This document shows, in pieces, positions 7,398 through 13,499 of a stretch of 13,499 nt of DNA. A program made the translations under genes and the position numbers. Each line of letters opens with the position of its first letter. Position 1 is the first letter of the stretch. The DNA lies in NCBI GenBank assembly GCA_035532215.1, contig DATKRK010000460.1, positions 1 through 13,499 of the forward strand, written 5' to 3'. The notes beneath the pieces were generated by a model, which saw nothing but the letters and a program-made list of their open reading frames with translations, did not search any database and had not been told where the DNA came from. This stretch comes from JAICIG01 sp035532215 (lineage in GTDB: Bacteria > Planctomycetota > Planctomycetia > Pirellulales > JAICIG01).

Positions 7398-9119
7398 ATG
7401 GCAAAACGGGCGACACGGCCGAAGTCGGAAAACGCGGCGATCACGCTTTCGTTCGACTTGCTGGAGCTTCCGACATCGCAGCACAAAGCCGGCTTGGCGG
7501 GGCTTGTGCTTCTCATTCAGTCGCTGCCTGACAAGGACGCGGCGCCGAAGATCGAGGACTTGACGCCAACCAGCGCGCGCATTCGGTTCACGAAAGATTC
7601 GCTGCAAGCGTTATTCGACGACCTTTATGACGCGCGCATCGTCGAGGTCGAGTCCGCATCAAAATGGCAGGGCCAATCGCCGAAGGGAGAAAAAGTCGTC
7701 GAGGAAACCGATCCTAAGAACGGTCGGGTTCGAACGCGGAAATCCTACCTTTACGACGTCGTCCAGCCCGCCGGGCGATTTCTCTACGAGAATCTGGCGG
7801 ATAACTGCGATGCGTGGCACAAGTTGTGGCGCGACATGTTATGGGCGATTCCTCGCGGAAAGCCTACGACAAGAACGCCTTTCAACGAGCGCGCCGACGG
7901 GAAACCGTGCGCCGAAGGCGGCAAAATGTGGCGCGAGCTGGAAGCTTTCGACAAGGCCAGAAGCGAAAATCGCTTGCGCACATGTGAAATTGCCGGAGCG
8001 ATTCTGCTCGGCGCGCAGGCCGTCAATGCCGAAGGCGTTGCGTTCCAAGGGAGGTCGGATCAAACGCTTCTGCTGCACTTTTGGCAAATCACCGCGTTGA
8101 CGTTCGTGCCGCAAGCCGTGGACCAGGATGGGCAGGGCGAGTTCGCCGGATACGTGCTGGCGATTCCAGAAGTCGCCGATCTGATCGAGTTCACCCGATT
8201 ATTTCCCCGCATGCTGCGTCAACTTTCCGAAAAGCGATACGGTTATCGCCCTGCGGGGGCCGTCGTCGATTTGCCCGAGCAAGGGGCGCTCGAATTCTTC
8301 CGTAATCTCGGCCGTCTTTCGGCTCAGCGCGTCGCCGGCAAAGAAGTGAGCCGCTACGCGACGAACGCCGTCGAATTCTTTCAGATGGCGAAACTTGGGA
8401 ACAACGTCAAAACGATGGCTTCCGGCCGGGTCGTTCTTGAGAACGGATTGATCGAGCAGTACGACGCGGTCCTCGCCGTATACCGGAATCCCTTATTCCG
8501 CTCGGCGGTCGTGCTCGCGCTCCTGCAAGGCGAGCCGTGGTATCTGCCGATGGGCGATGCGTTGATGAAGCGTCCCTGGCAATTCTTCGTGAAGTGCGAC
8601 GAGACGCCGCGCGGCCTCTCATGGTTTAGCGCTGATGCAGCCGCGAAATTCAAGCGTGTATTCGAGAACGATCAACTTGAAAAGGAGGAGTCCTCCATGA
8701 ACCCGGAAGAAGTAAGGGTGCGCGACGGCGCGAAACTCGGTGCGTCATTAGAGTCAATCGTCTATCGCGTCGTGCAAAACTTCGTGCGACGCAAAACGGA
8801 AGAAAAGTCGGGGTGCAGATACGAAGACTTCAAGGATAAGACCTTCACCGACGAAAAGACCGGCAAGACGAGGATGGCCGTGCCCGAGCCGTATTCGGCG
8901 GCGAAACAAAAGATCTGTTCGGGCGCGTTCCTTGCCTTTCGATCGCGGCGCGATAGTGATTTTGTCGACTATTTCACTTCGACGATCGGACAGGTAGCGC
9001 AATTCCTGCCTCCCGAGGATTACCGCGTGCTTGCCGAGGCGCTGCTCCGCACCGAGGGCCCCTTGAACCGCGACGACGTAAAAACCCTGGCCATGTTGGC
9101 CATTTCGGCAGCATCGTGA
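7398..9119 (+). CDS. cas8: Cas8 large subunit of the MYXAN-type Cascade (Cmx8/DevT-like)
   Basis: This 573-residue protein occupies the large-subunit position between cas3 and cas7. The N-terminus (DLLELPTSQHKAGLAGLVLLI) matches what I recall of the MYXAN large subunit, named Cmx8 or Cas8a1/Cmx1 in different annotations; which label applies I cannot settle. Role: Cas8 reads the PAM, holds the target duplex open and recruits Cas3. The ATG at 7398 has an AAGGA ribosome site 7 nt upstream and lies 10 nt after the cas3 stop. No catalytic motifs are expected. The last 140 residues are predominantly helical in appearance and are preceded by a very strong internal Shine-Dalgarno and ATG (8681-8699), described separately as a likely Cas11 start. 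Confidence 0.85.
   Translation: MAKRATRPKSENAAITLSFDLLELPTSQHKAGLAGLVLLIQSLPDKDAAPKIEDLTPTSARIRFTKDSLQALFDDLYDARIVEVESASKWQGQSPKGEKVVEETDPKNGRVRTRKSYLYDVVQPAGRFLYENLADNCDAWHKLWRDMLWAIPRGKPTTRTPFNERADGKPCAEGGKMWRELEAFDKARSENRLRTCEIAGAILLGAQAVNAEGVAFQGRSDQTLLLHFWQITALTFVPQAVDQDGQGEFAGYVLAIPEVADLIEFTRLFPRMLRQLSEKRYGYRPAGAVVDLPEQGALEFFRNLGRLSAQRVAGKEVSRYATNAVEFFQMAKLGNNVKTMASGRVVLENGLIEQYDAVLAVYRNPLFRSAVVLALLQGEPWYLPMGDALMKRPWQFFVKCDETPRGLSWFSADAAAKFKRVFENDQLEKEESSMNPEEVRVRDGAKLGASLESIVYRVVQNFVRRKTEEKSGCRYEDFKDKTFTDEKTGKTRMAVPEPYSAAKQKICSGAFLAFRSRRDSDFVDYFTSTIGQVAQFLPPEDYRVLAEALLRTEGPLNRDDVKTLAMLAISAAS
8681..8690 (+). promoter_or_regulatory. Strong internal Shine-Dalgarno inside cas8
   Basis: AAAGGAGGAG at 8681-8690 contains the full anti-16S match AAGGAGG (8682-8688), ending 8 nt before an in-frame ATG at 8697. 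It is stronger than the site before any annotated cas gene in the window. GGAGGA (8684-8689) and TCCTCC (8691-8696) are complementary, so a small hairpin (GGAG/CTCC stem, 5-nt loop) could mask the site. Confidence 0.75.
8697..9119 (+). CDS. cas11: Predicted Cas11 small subunit, translated from an internal start in cas8
   Basis: An ATG at codon 434 of cas8, in the same frame, would give a 140-residue protein (starting MNPEEVRVRDGAKLGASLES) ending at the cas8 stop. Support: a consensus Shine-Dalgarno at ideal spacing, a length within the usual Cas11 range, a charged and apparently helical composition, and no separate small-subunit gene anywhere between cas6 and cas2. Family knowledge: in types I-B, I-C and I-D the small subunit is made this way from the 3' end of the large-subunit gene, and it lines the belly of Cascade to stabilise the R-loop. 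The segment just before the start (EKEESS) would be a surface linker in Cas8. I infer the product; no direct homology was seen. The alternative is that the purine-rich run only reflects Lys-Glu-Glu codons. Confidence 0.68.
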   Translation: MNPEEVRVRDGAKLGASLESIVYRVVQNFVRRKTEEKSGCRYEDFKDKTFTDEKTGKTRMAVPEPYSAAKQKICSGAFLAFRSRRDSDFVDYFTSTIGQVAQFLPPEDYRVLAEALLRTEGPLNRDDVKTLAMLAISAAS

Positions 9120-9147
9120 TCTTATAAGCTGAAAAGGAGCCTATCTC

Positions 9148-10068
9148 GTGAATCTCTTTGCCACAGTCTTGACGTATCCCGCCCCCTCGGCCAATTATCG
9201 CGGCGAAAGCGAATTAAATCGCACCGTTATCCAAAAGGTGACGGAGGGCAGATTCGATTATCCCATTATTTCGCCAGAAGCGATGCGTAACGCGCTTCGC
9301 GAAATCCTGGCCGGCTATGGGCTCCCGTGCAACCGTTCGCGCCTGCACGACGAGGAGCAACTCGCGGTGAAGTTCAAGGATTATCCTGACCCCGGCAAAT
9401 ACGCGGATGATTTCTTTTTGGGCTACCTCGTGGCCGCCGGCAACAAGGAGCGAAAAGAGATCCGCAAGGCCGTCGGTAGGGACGACTTTACGTTCAAGCG
9501 GGATTCAATCTTGCGGATGAATTTGGCGAAGGGCCTCGAGCCTTATCGACACGACGCCGTCTTCACGCAGTCGCCGCTCAGCGTCGAGGGAAGCGCATAC
9601 CAGAACGCTACGACGTCCGCCTTATTGCATCGCGAGACCTCGGTGACGGCGTTTCAGTACCCTTTCGCACTGAACCTAAACGATTGTCGCGAGAAATCGG
9701 AATGGACGAAAAAGCTGCTCCAGGCGATCGGCGAACTGAATGGCGTGGCAGGCAATCACGCGCGTAGCTACTACGAGATGGCGCCTGCCAGCATTGTCGT
9801 CAGACTTACGAACCTGCTCGTCGCGGGTTACGAGACTTATGGGTTCAAATCCAACGGCAAGCCCGGCGAGTACGTCTTCCCCGAAGTGGTCGATGGCATT
9901 TTGCACGACCCGCCCGACTATCCTGGCGCGGAATTCTACATCGGCGGGCGAGTCGTCAAGGAAATGCCGGAGGAGCGCCGTAAGGCTCTTCAAGAACACG
10001 GCGTGACGCTGGATCGCGATCCGCGCCGGTTGCTGGACATTGTCGCCAATAAAGCGCTGGGGGAGTGA
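9148..10068 (+). CDS. cas7: Cas7 backbone subunit (Cst2/DevR family)
   Basis: This 306-residue protein is a Cst2/DevR-type Cas7. The N-terminal stretch LFATVLTYPAPSANYRGESE followed by LNRTVIQKVTEGRFDYPIISPEAMRNALREIL is the family signature (an RRM-like fold with an early insertion). Role: several copies polymerise along the crRNA spacer to form the Cascade backbone. The start is GTG 9148, with an AAAAGGAG ribosome site (9132-9139) 8 nt upstream; the gap from cas8 is 28 nt. In M. xanthus the DevR homologue is also needed for normal sporulation through dev autoregulation. Whether this copy regulates anything is unknown. Confidence 0.92.
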   Translation: MNLFATVLTYPAPSANYRGESELNRTVIQKVTEGRFDYPIISPEAMRNALREILAGYGLPCNRSRLHDEEQLAVKFKDYPDPGKYADDFFLGYLVAAGNKERKEIRKAVGRDDFTFKRDSILRMNLAKGLEPYRHDAVFTQSPLSVEGSAYQNATTSALLHRETSVTAFQYPFALNLNDCREKSEWTKKLLQAIGELNGVAGNHARSYYEMAPASIVVRLTNLLVAGYETYGFKSNGKPGEYVFPEVVDGILHDPPDYPGAEFYIGGRVVKEMPEERRKALQEHGVTLDRDPRRLLDIVANKALGE

Positions 10069-10073
10069 GCCCG

Positions 10074-10826
10074 ATGCTTTCCTTGTACCTACAAGCCCCG
10101 TTCGCCGTTTGCCGGACGTTTACGGCCGGCTGGTATCGTCCCACGGCGGGATTCCTCACGCCTTCCGCCGCTTATGGGCTGATATTGAACGTCGCGGGCA
10201 TCGAGTCGCGGTTGCGCGAGGAAGAAGCCGGGCACCACGGAAAGACGCCCGCGACTTTGATGCGCGCCGACCTTCCTCGCTTCAGGATCGCTCTTGGCGT
10301 GCCAGCGAGCGGCGGAAATTGTGATGAGTTTCCGGCGGTCCAGAGCCTCTATCAGCAACTGCACAACTATCCAGTGGGAAAAGATGCGGGTATGCCCGCC
10401 GAGCTGGCGAAAGGCAACAAAAATAACATCACGCCTGTTCGCCGGGAAATCCTCTGCGGCTTGCGCGCTTTAGTCTTTCTAGACGGCAACGACGAAGTTG
10501 ACGATCGCGTGCGCCGGGGCCTGCGCGGCGACCTGAATGAGGGTCGCTACGGGCTGCCGTTTCTCGGCGACAATCAGTTCCTGTTGGATAAACTTGAAGA
10601 GTGCGGCGAGGTTCCGCCGGCTCGCTGGTACGAGCGTCTTGAAGGTGACGAAGCAGCCGGACCCCGTTCACACACGACTCGGCTAACCATCTGGATCGAC
10701 CGGGCCGACATGTCGAAGACGACTTCGGCGCTATATGCGCCGACGCAAACGGCGACCTCGACCCCGCCAGCAGCCGCATGGACGGACGTTGGCCCACCGG
10801 CGGACGTCGGAGTTACTTCAAAATAG
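10074..10826 (+). CDS. cas5: Cas5 subunit (Cmx5/DevS-like)
   Basis: This 250-residue protein has the Cas5 N-terminus LYLQAPFAVCRTFTAGWYRPTAGFLTPSAAYGLILN, matching the rule that Cas5 opens with a beta strand followed by a Thr/Pro-rich loop and GL helix. The later segment HTTRLTIWIDRADMSKT is the conserved C-terminal strand of the DevS type. Role: Cas5 binds the 5' handle of the crRNA and joins Cas8 to the Cas7 backbone. ATG 10074 follows a GGGGGAG ribosome site overlapping the cas7 stop, 5 nt after it; a GTG at 10065 is an alternative. The final ~25 residues are Thr/Ala/Pro-rich and probably disordered. Confidence 0.88.
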   Translation: MLSLYLQAPFAVCRTFTAGWYRPTAGFLTPSAAYGLILNVAGIESRLREEEAGHHGKTPATLMRADLPRFRIALGVPASGGNCDEFPAVQSLYQQLHNYPVGKDAGMPAELAKGNKNNITPVRREILCGLRALVFLDGNDEVDDRVRRGLRGDLNEGRYGLPFLGDNQFLLDKLEECGEVPPARWYERLEGDEAAGPRSHTTRLTIWIDRADMSKTTSALYAPTQTATSTPPAAAWTDVGPPADVGVTSK

Positions 10827-11045
10827 ACACTCTGAAGACTCGCGAGGCCGCTGAAGTTGCTCTGAGACTGACGCGGAAAGCAAATATCCGTAATCAATTG
10901 CGTTTGGCGTTTCCAGCGAAACGGACGGCGCTTTTAAATAATTTCCCGCAACATTGAGGCGCGTGCGGCGAAACCGGCAACGGTTCCCGCTCGGCGGCGG
11001 CGGATGCCGGCGTCGGGGCCGCGCGGCGCCTTGGGAGAGCTTGCC
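10827..11045 (+). other. 219-nt spacer between interference and adaptation modules
   Basis: This is the only sizeable gap inside the cas cluster. It holds an AT-rich island in GC-rich DNA (TTTTAAATAATTT, 10932-10944) that could supply a -10 (TAAATA, 10935-10940), though no good -35 is seen. A hairpin candidate follows: AACCG (10972-10976), GCAA tetraloop, CGGTT (10981-10985), extended by GCGG/CCGC (10965-10968 with 10987-10990). A ribosome site GGGAGAG (11033-11039) precedes cas4-cas1. I infer a separate promoter and a structured leader for the adaptation genes, at low certainty. Confidence 0.4.
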
Positions 11046-12704
11046 ATGATCGTCCCGGTTCGGGCGGCCGATGCGCCGCCGCTGCGCGTGATGGCCCTGC
11101 ACGCCTTGGCCTATTGCCAGCGACTGTTTTATCTGGAAGAGGTCGAAGAAATCCGCCTCGCCGACGCCGCCGTGTACGCCGGCCGCGAGCTGCACGCCGG
11201 GTTGGAGGCCAATGAAGACGGCGAGCAGGCCAGCCTGGAATTGACGAGCGAGCGCTGGGGCCTGGTCGGCAAGGTCGATTGCATTCGCCGCCGCGACGGC
11301 GGCTTGATCGCCTACGAACACAAACGCGGCCGGCCGCGACGAGCCGACGACGGCACGGCTGAAACCTGGCCTTCCGACCGCCTGCAAGTCGTCGCCTATG
11401 CGGCCATGCTCGCCGACGCCTTCGGGCAGTCCGTCGTGGAAGGGCGCGTGCGATACCACGCGGAAGGCGTGACCGTTCGCGTGCCCGTTGATGAGGCGGC
11501 GCTGGCCGACTTGCGGGCGGCGATCGACACCGCGTGGCGCCTGCGGGAGTCGGTCGAGCGGCCGCCGATCGCCGACAACGAACGCCTCTGCCAGCGCTGT
11601 TCGCTGGCGCCCGTCTGCTTGCCCGAGGAAGTCCGCCAGGAAATCCACCCCGAGCACGCGCCCGTGCGGCTGTTTCCGGCCGACCGCGACGGGGCCACGT
11701 TGCACGTCGTATCGCCGGGCGCCCACGTGGGCCGCAGCGGCGATTCGCTCGTCGTGCGGCCCCGCGACGAGCCGGAAACCAAACATCCGATCCGCGGCAT
11801 CGAGACGCTGATGCTGCACGGCTTCGCCCAGTTGTCGACCCAGGCGTTGCGGCTGTGCGTCGATCACGGCGTCGGCATCCACTGGCTCTCGACCGCCGGC
11901 TACCACACAGCCAGCCTGGCGGCCGACGCGGGCCGCGTGCAGCGGCGGATTCGGCAGTATCGGGCGCTGGCCGACGATGCGACGTGCCTGCGGCTGGCTC
12001 AGGCGCTGGTGCATGCCAAGGTCGAAGGGCAGCATCGTTACTTGCTCCGCGCGACGCGGGGCGATGCCGAGGCTCGGAAGAGGCTCCTGCCTGATTTGTC
12101 GGCGATTCAAGATGCGTTACGCAGCTCGGCCAAGGTCGAGAACCGCGACAGCCTGCGAGGGCTGGAGGGAACGGCCGCAACCCGCTATTTCCAAGGCTTG
12201 CGGACGATCGTGGCCGACCACGTGCCCGAAGAACTTCGCTGGGCCACTCGCAACCGCCGGCCGCCGCTCGACCGGTTCAACGCGCTCTTGAGTTACGGCT
12301 ACGGGCTGTTGCACGCGGCGGTGATGCGAGGCGTTCTGGCGGCCGGCTTGGAACCGGCGCTCGGCTTTTTTCACACTCCGCGCAGCGCGGCGTATCCGTT
12401 GGTGCTCGACCTGATGGAGCTGTTCCGTGTGCCGCTGTGGGACTTAGTGGTGATTGGCTCCCTAAATCGCGGCCAGTGGGATCCCGAGGCGGACTTTGCC
12501 GTCACGCGGGCCAAAGTCTGGTTGTCGGAGTCCGGGCGGCGCAAAGCGATCGGGCTGTTCGAGGCGCGGCTCGACGAGAATTGGAAGCATCCGGTCCTGG
12601 ATTATTCGCTGTCGTACGCGCGGACGATCGAGTTGGAGGCCCGGTTATTGGAAAAGGAATGGACCGGCGAGCCGGGGCTTTTTGCGCGATCGCGGCTGCG
12701 CTGA
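11046..12704 (+). CDS. cas4-cas1: Cas4-Cas1 fusion protein (spacer acquisition)
   Basis: This 552-residue protein joins two adaptation enzymes. The Cas4 part (about residues 1-200) has the four iron-sulfur cysteines Cys24, Cys182, Cys185 and Cys191, and RecB-nuclease residues His50, Asp78, Glu91-x-Lys93 and the QVVAYA motif (114-119). The Cas1 part (about 205-552) has the metal ligands Glu374 (RGLEGTAA), His443 (GFFHTPRS) and Asp455/Glu458 (LDLMELFR). Role: Cas4 trims prespacers and checks the PAM; Cas1 with Cas2 integrates them into the array. Such fusions are usual for MYXAN-type loci. The ATG at 11046 has a GGGAGAG ribosome site 6 nt upstream; an ATG at 11004 would add 14 Ala/Gly/Pro residues and is less likely. 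The DNA is visibly GC-richer than cas8-cas5. Confidence 0.94.
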   Translation: MIVPVRAADAPPLRVMALHALAYCQRLFYLEEVEEIRLADAAVYAGRELHAGLEANEDGEQASLELTSERWGLVGKVDCIRRRDGGLIAYEHKRGRPRRADDGTAETWPSDRLQVVAYAAMLADAFGQSVVEGRVRYHAEGVTVRVPVDEAALADLRAAIDTAWRLRESVERPPIADNERLCQRCSLAPVCLPEEVRQEIHPEHAPVRLFPADRDGATLHVVSPGAHVGRSGDSLVVRPRDEPETKHPIRGIETLMLHGFAQLSTQALRLCVDHGVGIHWLSTAGYHTASLAADAGRVQRRIRQYRALADDATCLRLAQALVHAKVEGQHRYLLRATRGDAEARKRLLPDLSAIQDALRSSAKVENRDSLRGLEGTAATRYFQGLRTIVADHVPEELRWATRNRRPPLDRFNALLSYGYGLLHAAVMRGVLAAGLEPALGFFHTPRSAAYPLVLDLMELFRVPLWDLVVIGSLNRGQWDPEADFAVTRAKVWLSESGRRKAIGLFEARLDENWKHPVLDYSLSYARTIELEARLLEKEWTGEPGLFARSRLR

Positions 12705-12715
12705 AAGGGGGCGCC

Positions 12716-13015
12716 GTGCAAGGCTCGCGTTGGTGGCTGGTCTGTTACGATGTTCGCGATCCCAAACGGCTGCGCCGAACGGCCAAGCACTTGGAGGGCT
12801 ACGGCGGGCGGGTGCAATATTCGGTGTTTCGCTGCTGGCTTTCGCCCTCGGGAGTGCAGCGTCTCCGCTGGGAACTGACCGAGATGCTCACGCCTGAAGA
12901 CGACGTGATGTTCATTCCGCTTTGCAGCCGCTGCGCCAGTGCCATAAGCGTGACGCATGCCGCCACGAAACGCCCCGACTGGCCGGATGAGCCGCCAGGA
13001 CATCAAGTGGTATGA
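12716..13015 (+). CDS. cas2: Cas2, structural partner of Cas1 in spacer acquisition
   Basis: This 99-residue protein has the Cas2 fold signature: the first strand WWLVCYDVRDPKR with the conserved Asp12, then the helix KRLRRTAKHLEGYGGRVQYSVFRC and the DDVMFIPLC strand. Cas2 dimers bridge two Cas1 dimers to form the integrase. It starts at GTG 12716, 5 nt after an AAAGGGGG ribosome site that directly follows the cas4-cas1 stop (11 nt between genes). The size is typical for the family, and the C-terminal ~25 residues vary between homologues. Confidence 0.93.
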   Translation: MQGSRWWLVCYDVRDPKRLRRTAKHLEGYGGRVQYSVFRCWLSPSGVQRLRWELTEMLTPEDDVMFIPLCSRCASAISVTHAATKRPDWPDEPPGHQVV

Positions 13016-13316
13016 GCAAAGCATTCCATTGGCGCCTTGGCCGCTGTCGGCGTTCTAACGAGAATCAAGCGCCCGTGCATGTTCGCGTCACAGACTTGCT
13101 TCCGAACTCGAAAACTCGCAAACTGCATGGGCTTATGTTTCTTTGGCAAGTTGGTGGAATGCTTGAAACGGCTATAAGGCACTCCGCTTCGAGGGTTTGC
13201 GGCGGCGTGCGATCGGCGGCGTCGGCGCTTTTGGAAGCGCTCGGCCGCCGCCGCTCACTGGTGCTTGAAACTGGCAATCCTAAGTGCGTTGCGAGTATGA
13301 TGTTCAGAGGCCGGCG
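13016..13316 (+). promoter_or_regulatory. CRISPR leader
   Basis: These 301 nt lie between the cas2 stop and the first repeat and hold no protein-like frame. It is the leader by position: the array begins at 13317 and, if transcribed as proposed, reads away from it. A weak promoter candidate is TTGGTG (13151-13156), 16 nt, TATAAG (13173-13178). A 10-mer TGCTTGAAAC occurs twice (13160-13169 and 13262-13271). A strong hairpin sits at 13215-13249. None of these is proven functional. Confidence 0.65.
13215..13249 (+). other. Long hairpin in the CRISPR leader
   Basis: GGCGGC (13215-13220) pairs with GCCGCC (13244-13249) and GCGCTT (13225-13230) with AAGCGC (13235-13240) around a TTGG loop; an internal loop GTCG/TCG separates the stems. 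No U-run follows, so it is not a classic intrinsic terminator. It ends 67 nt before the first repeat, where it might bend leader DNA for integration or end cas operon transcripts. Confidence 0.5.
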
Positions 13317-13499
13317 ATGCCCGCCTCTTCGATGCCCACGGGCGTTGAGCACGCCTCACTGCGAAGCCTGCGACAAAGGCAACTTGCCATGCCCGCCTCT
13401 TCGATGCCCACGGGCGTTGAGCACCAAGCAGCACGGCGACGGTCAACGCCGGCGCCGACAAGGATGCCCGCCTCTTCGATGCCCACGGGCGTTGAGCAC
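13317..13499 (+). CRISPR. CRISPR array, leader end: three 36-nt repeats and two spacers, continuing past the window
   Basis: Three identical 36-nt repeats stand at 13317-13352, 13389-13424 and 13464-13499. They begin ATGCCCGCCTC and end GGGCGTTGAGCAC. The spacers are 36 nt (13353-13388) and 39 nt (13425-13463). Flanking bases differ between copies, which fixes the repeat length. In the + orientation the repeat can fold CGATGCC / GGCGTTG around a CACG loop (13330-13347 in copy 1, with G-U pairs), and the last eight bases TTGAGCAC resemble the TTGAAAC-type 5' handle of other type I crRNAs. Transcription is thus probably + strand, away from cas2. Both spacers are near the leader and so should be recent acquisitions. 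I found no match to either elsewhere in the window. Confidence 0.97.

Noticed and set aside
7720..7745. tRNA T-arm-like GGTTCGAAC
   Set aside because: It lies inside cas8 and no acceptor or anticodon stem can be built around it.
10818..12180. Two long - strand frames (about 430 codons each) opposite cas4-cas1
   Set aside because: The translations are extremely Arg/Ala/Pro/Gly-rich with no motif, while the + strand frame contains every Cas4 and Cas1 signature. They are GC-driven shadows.
13065..13486. - strand frames running through the leader and CRISPR array
   Set aside because: They translate the repeats (recurring PVGIEEAG-type or RPWASKRRA-type peptides) and the spacers. Repeat-encoded peptides are a classic array artefact.

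Overview
This window carries a nearly complete type I CRISPR-Cas locus of the MYXAN group, meaning the family typified by the dev operon of Myxococcus xanthus. It is preceded by a small defence-gene cluster. Every confident gene lies on the + strand. The DNA is GC-rich, genes are tightly packed with ATGA overlaps, and several starts lack a clear Shine-Dalgarno sequence. The host is plausibly a Planctomycetota or a deltaproteobacterium/myxobacterium-like organism. That is an inference from gene families and base composition only; no rRNA or lineage marker is present.

Layout. (1) 1-667: no convincing gene, but short repeats, and just before the first gene a pair of inverted repeats merged with a promoter (610-660). 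(2) 668-2824: an AbiEi-type (type IV) antitoxin/regulator, then only the first ~37 codons of the partner AbiEii nucleotidyltransferase toxin, whose stop overlaps the ATG of a YhcG/DUF1016 PD-(D/E)XK nuclease. The toxin appears to have been deleted and the nuclease now sits in its place. (3) 2825-3300: apparently non-coding. (4) 3301-10826: WYL regulator, cas6, cas3 (HD + helicase), cas8, cas7 (Cst2/DevR), cas5 (DevS-like), with overlaps or short gaps. This is the interference operon. (5) 10827-11045: a spacer with an AT-rich island and an RNA hairpin candidate. (6) 11046-13015: the adaptation module, a cas4-cas1 fusion and cas2. (7) 13016-13316: leader. (8) 13317 to the window end: the first three 36-nt repeats and two spacers (36 and 39 nt) of a CRISPR array that continues past the window.

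How it works together. Cas6 should cut the array transcript. Cas8, Cas7 and Cas5, with a small subunit, should form the crRNA-guided Cascade, and Cas3 should be recruited to degrade target DNA. Cas4-Cas1 and Cas2 should select and integrate new spacers at the leader end. No separate small-subunit gene exists. However, inside cas8 there is a near-perfect Shine-Dalgarno (8681-8690) placed 8 nt before an in-frame ATG (8697). This predicts a 140-residue C-terminal product that would serve as Cas11. It is the most interesting feature of the window and has precedent in types I-B, I-C and I-D. The WYL protein, start-stop coupled to cas6, is the likely regulator of the operon.
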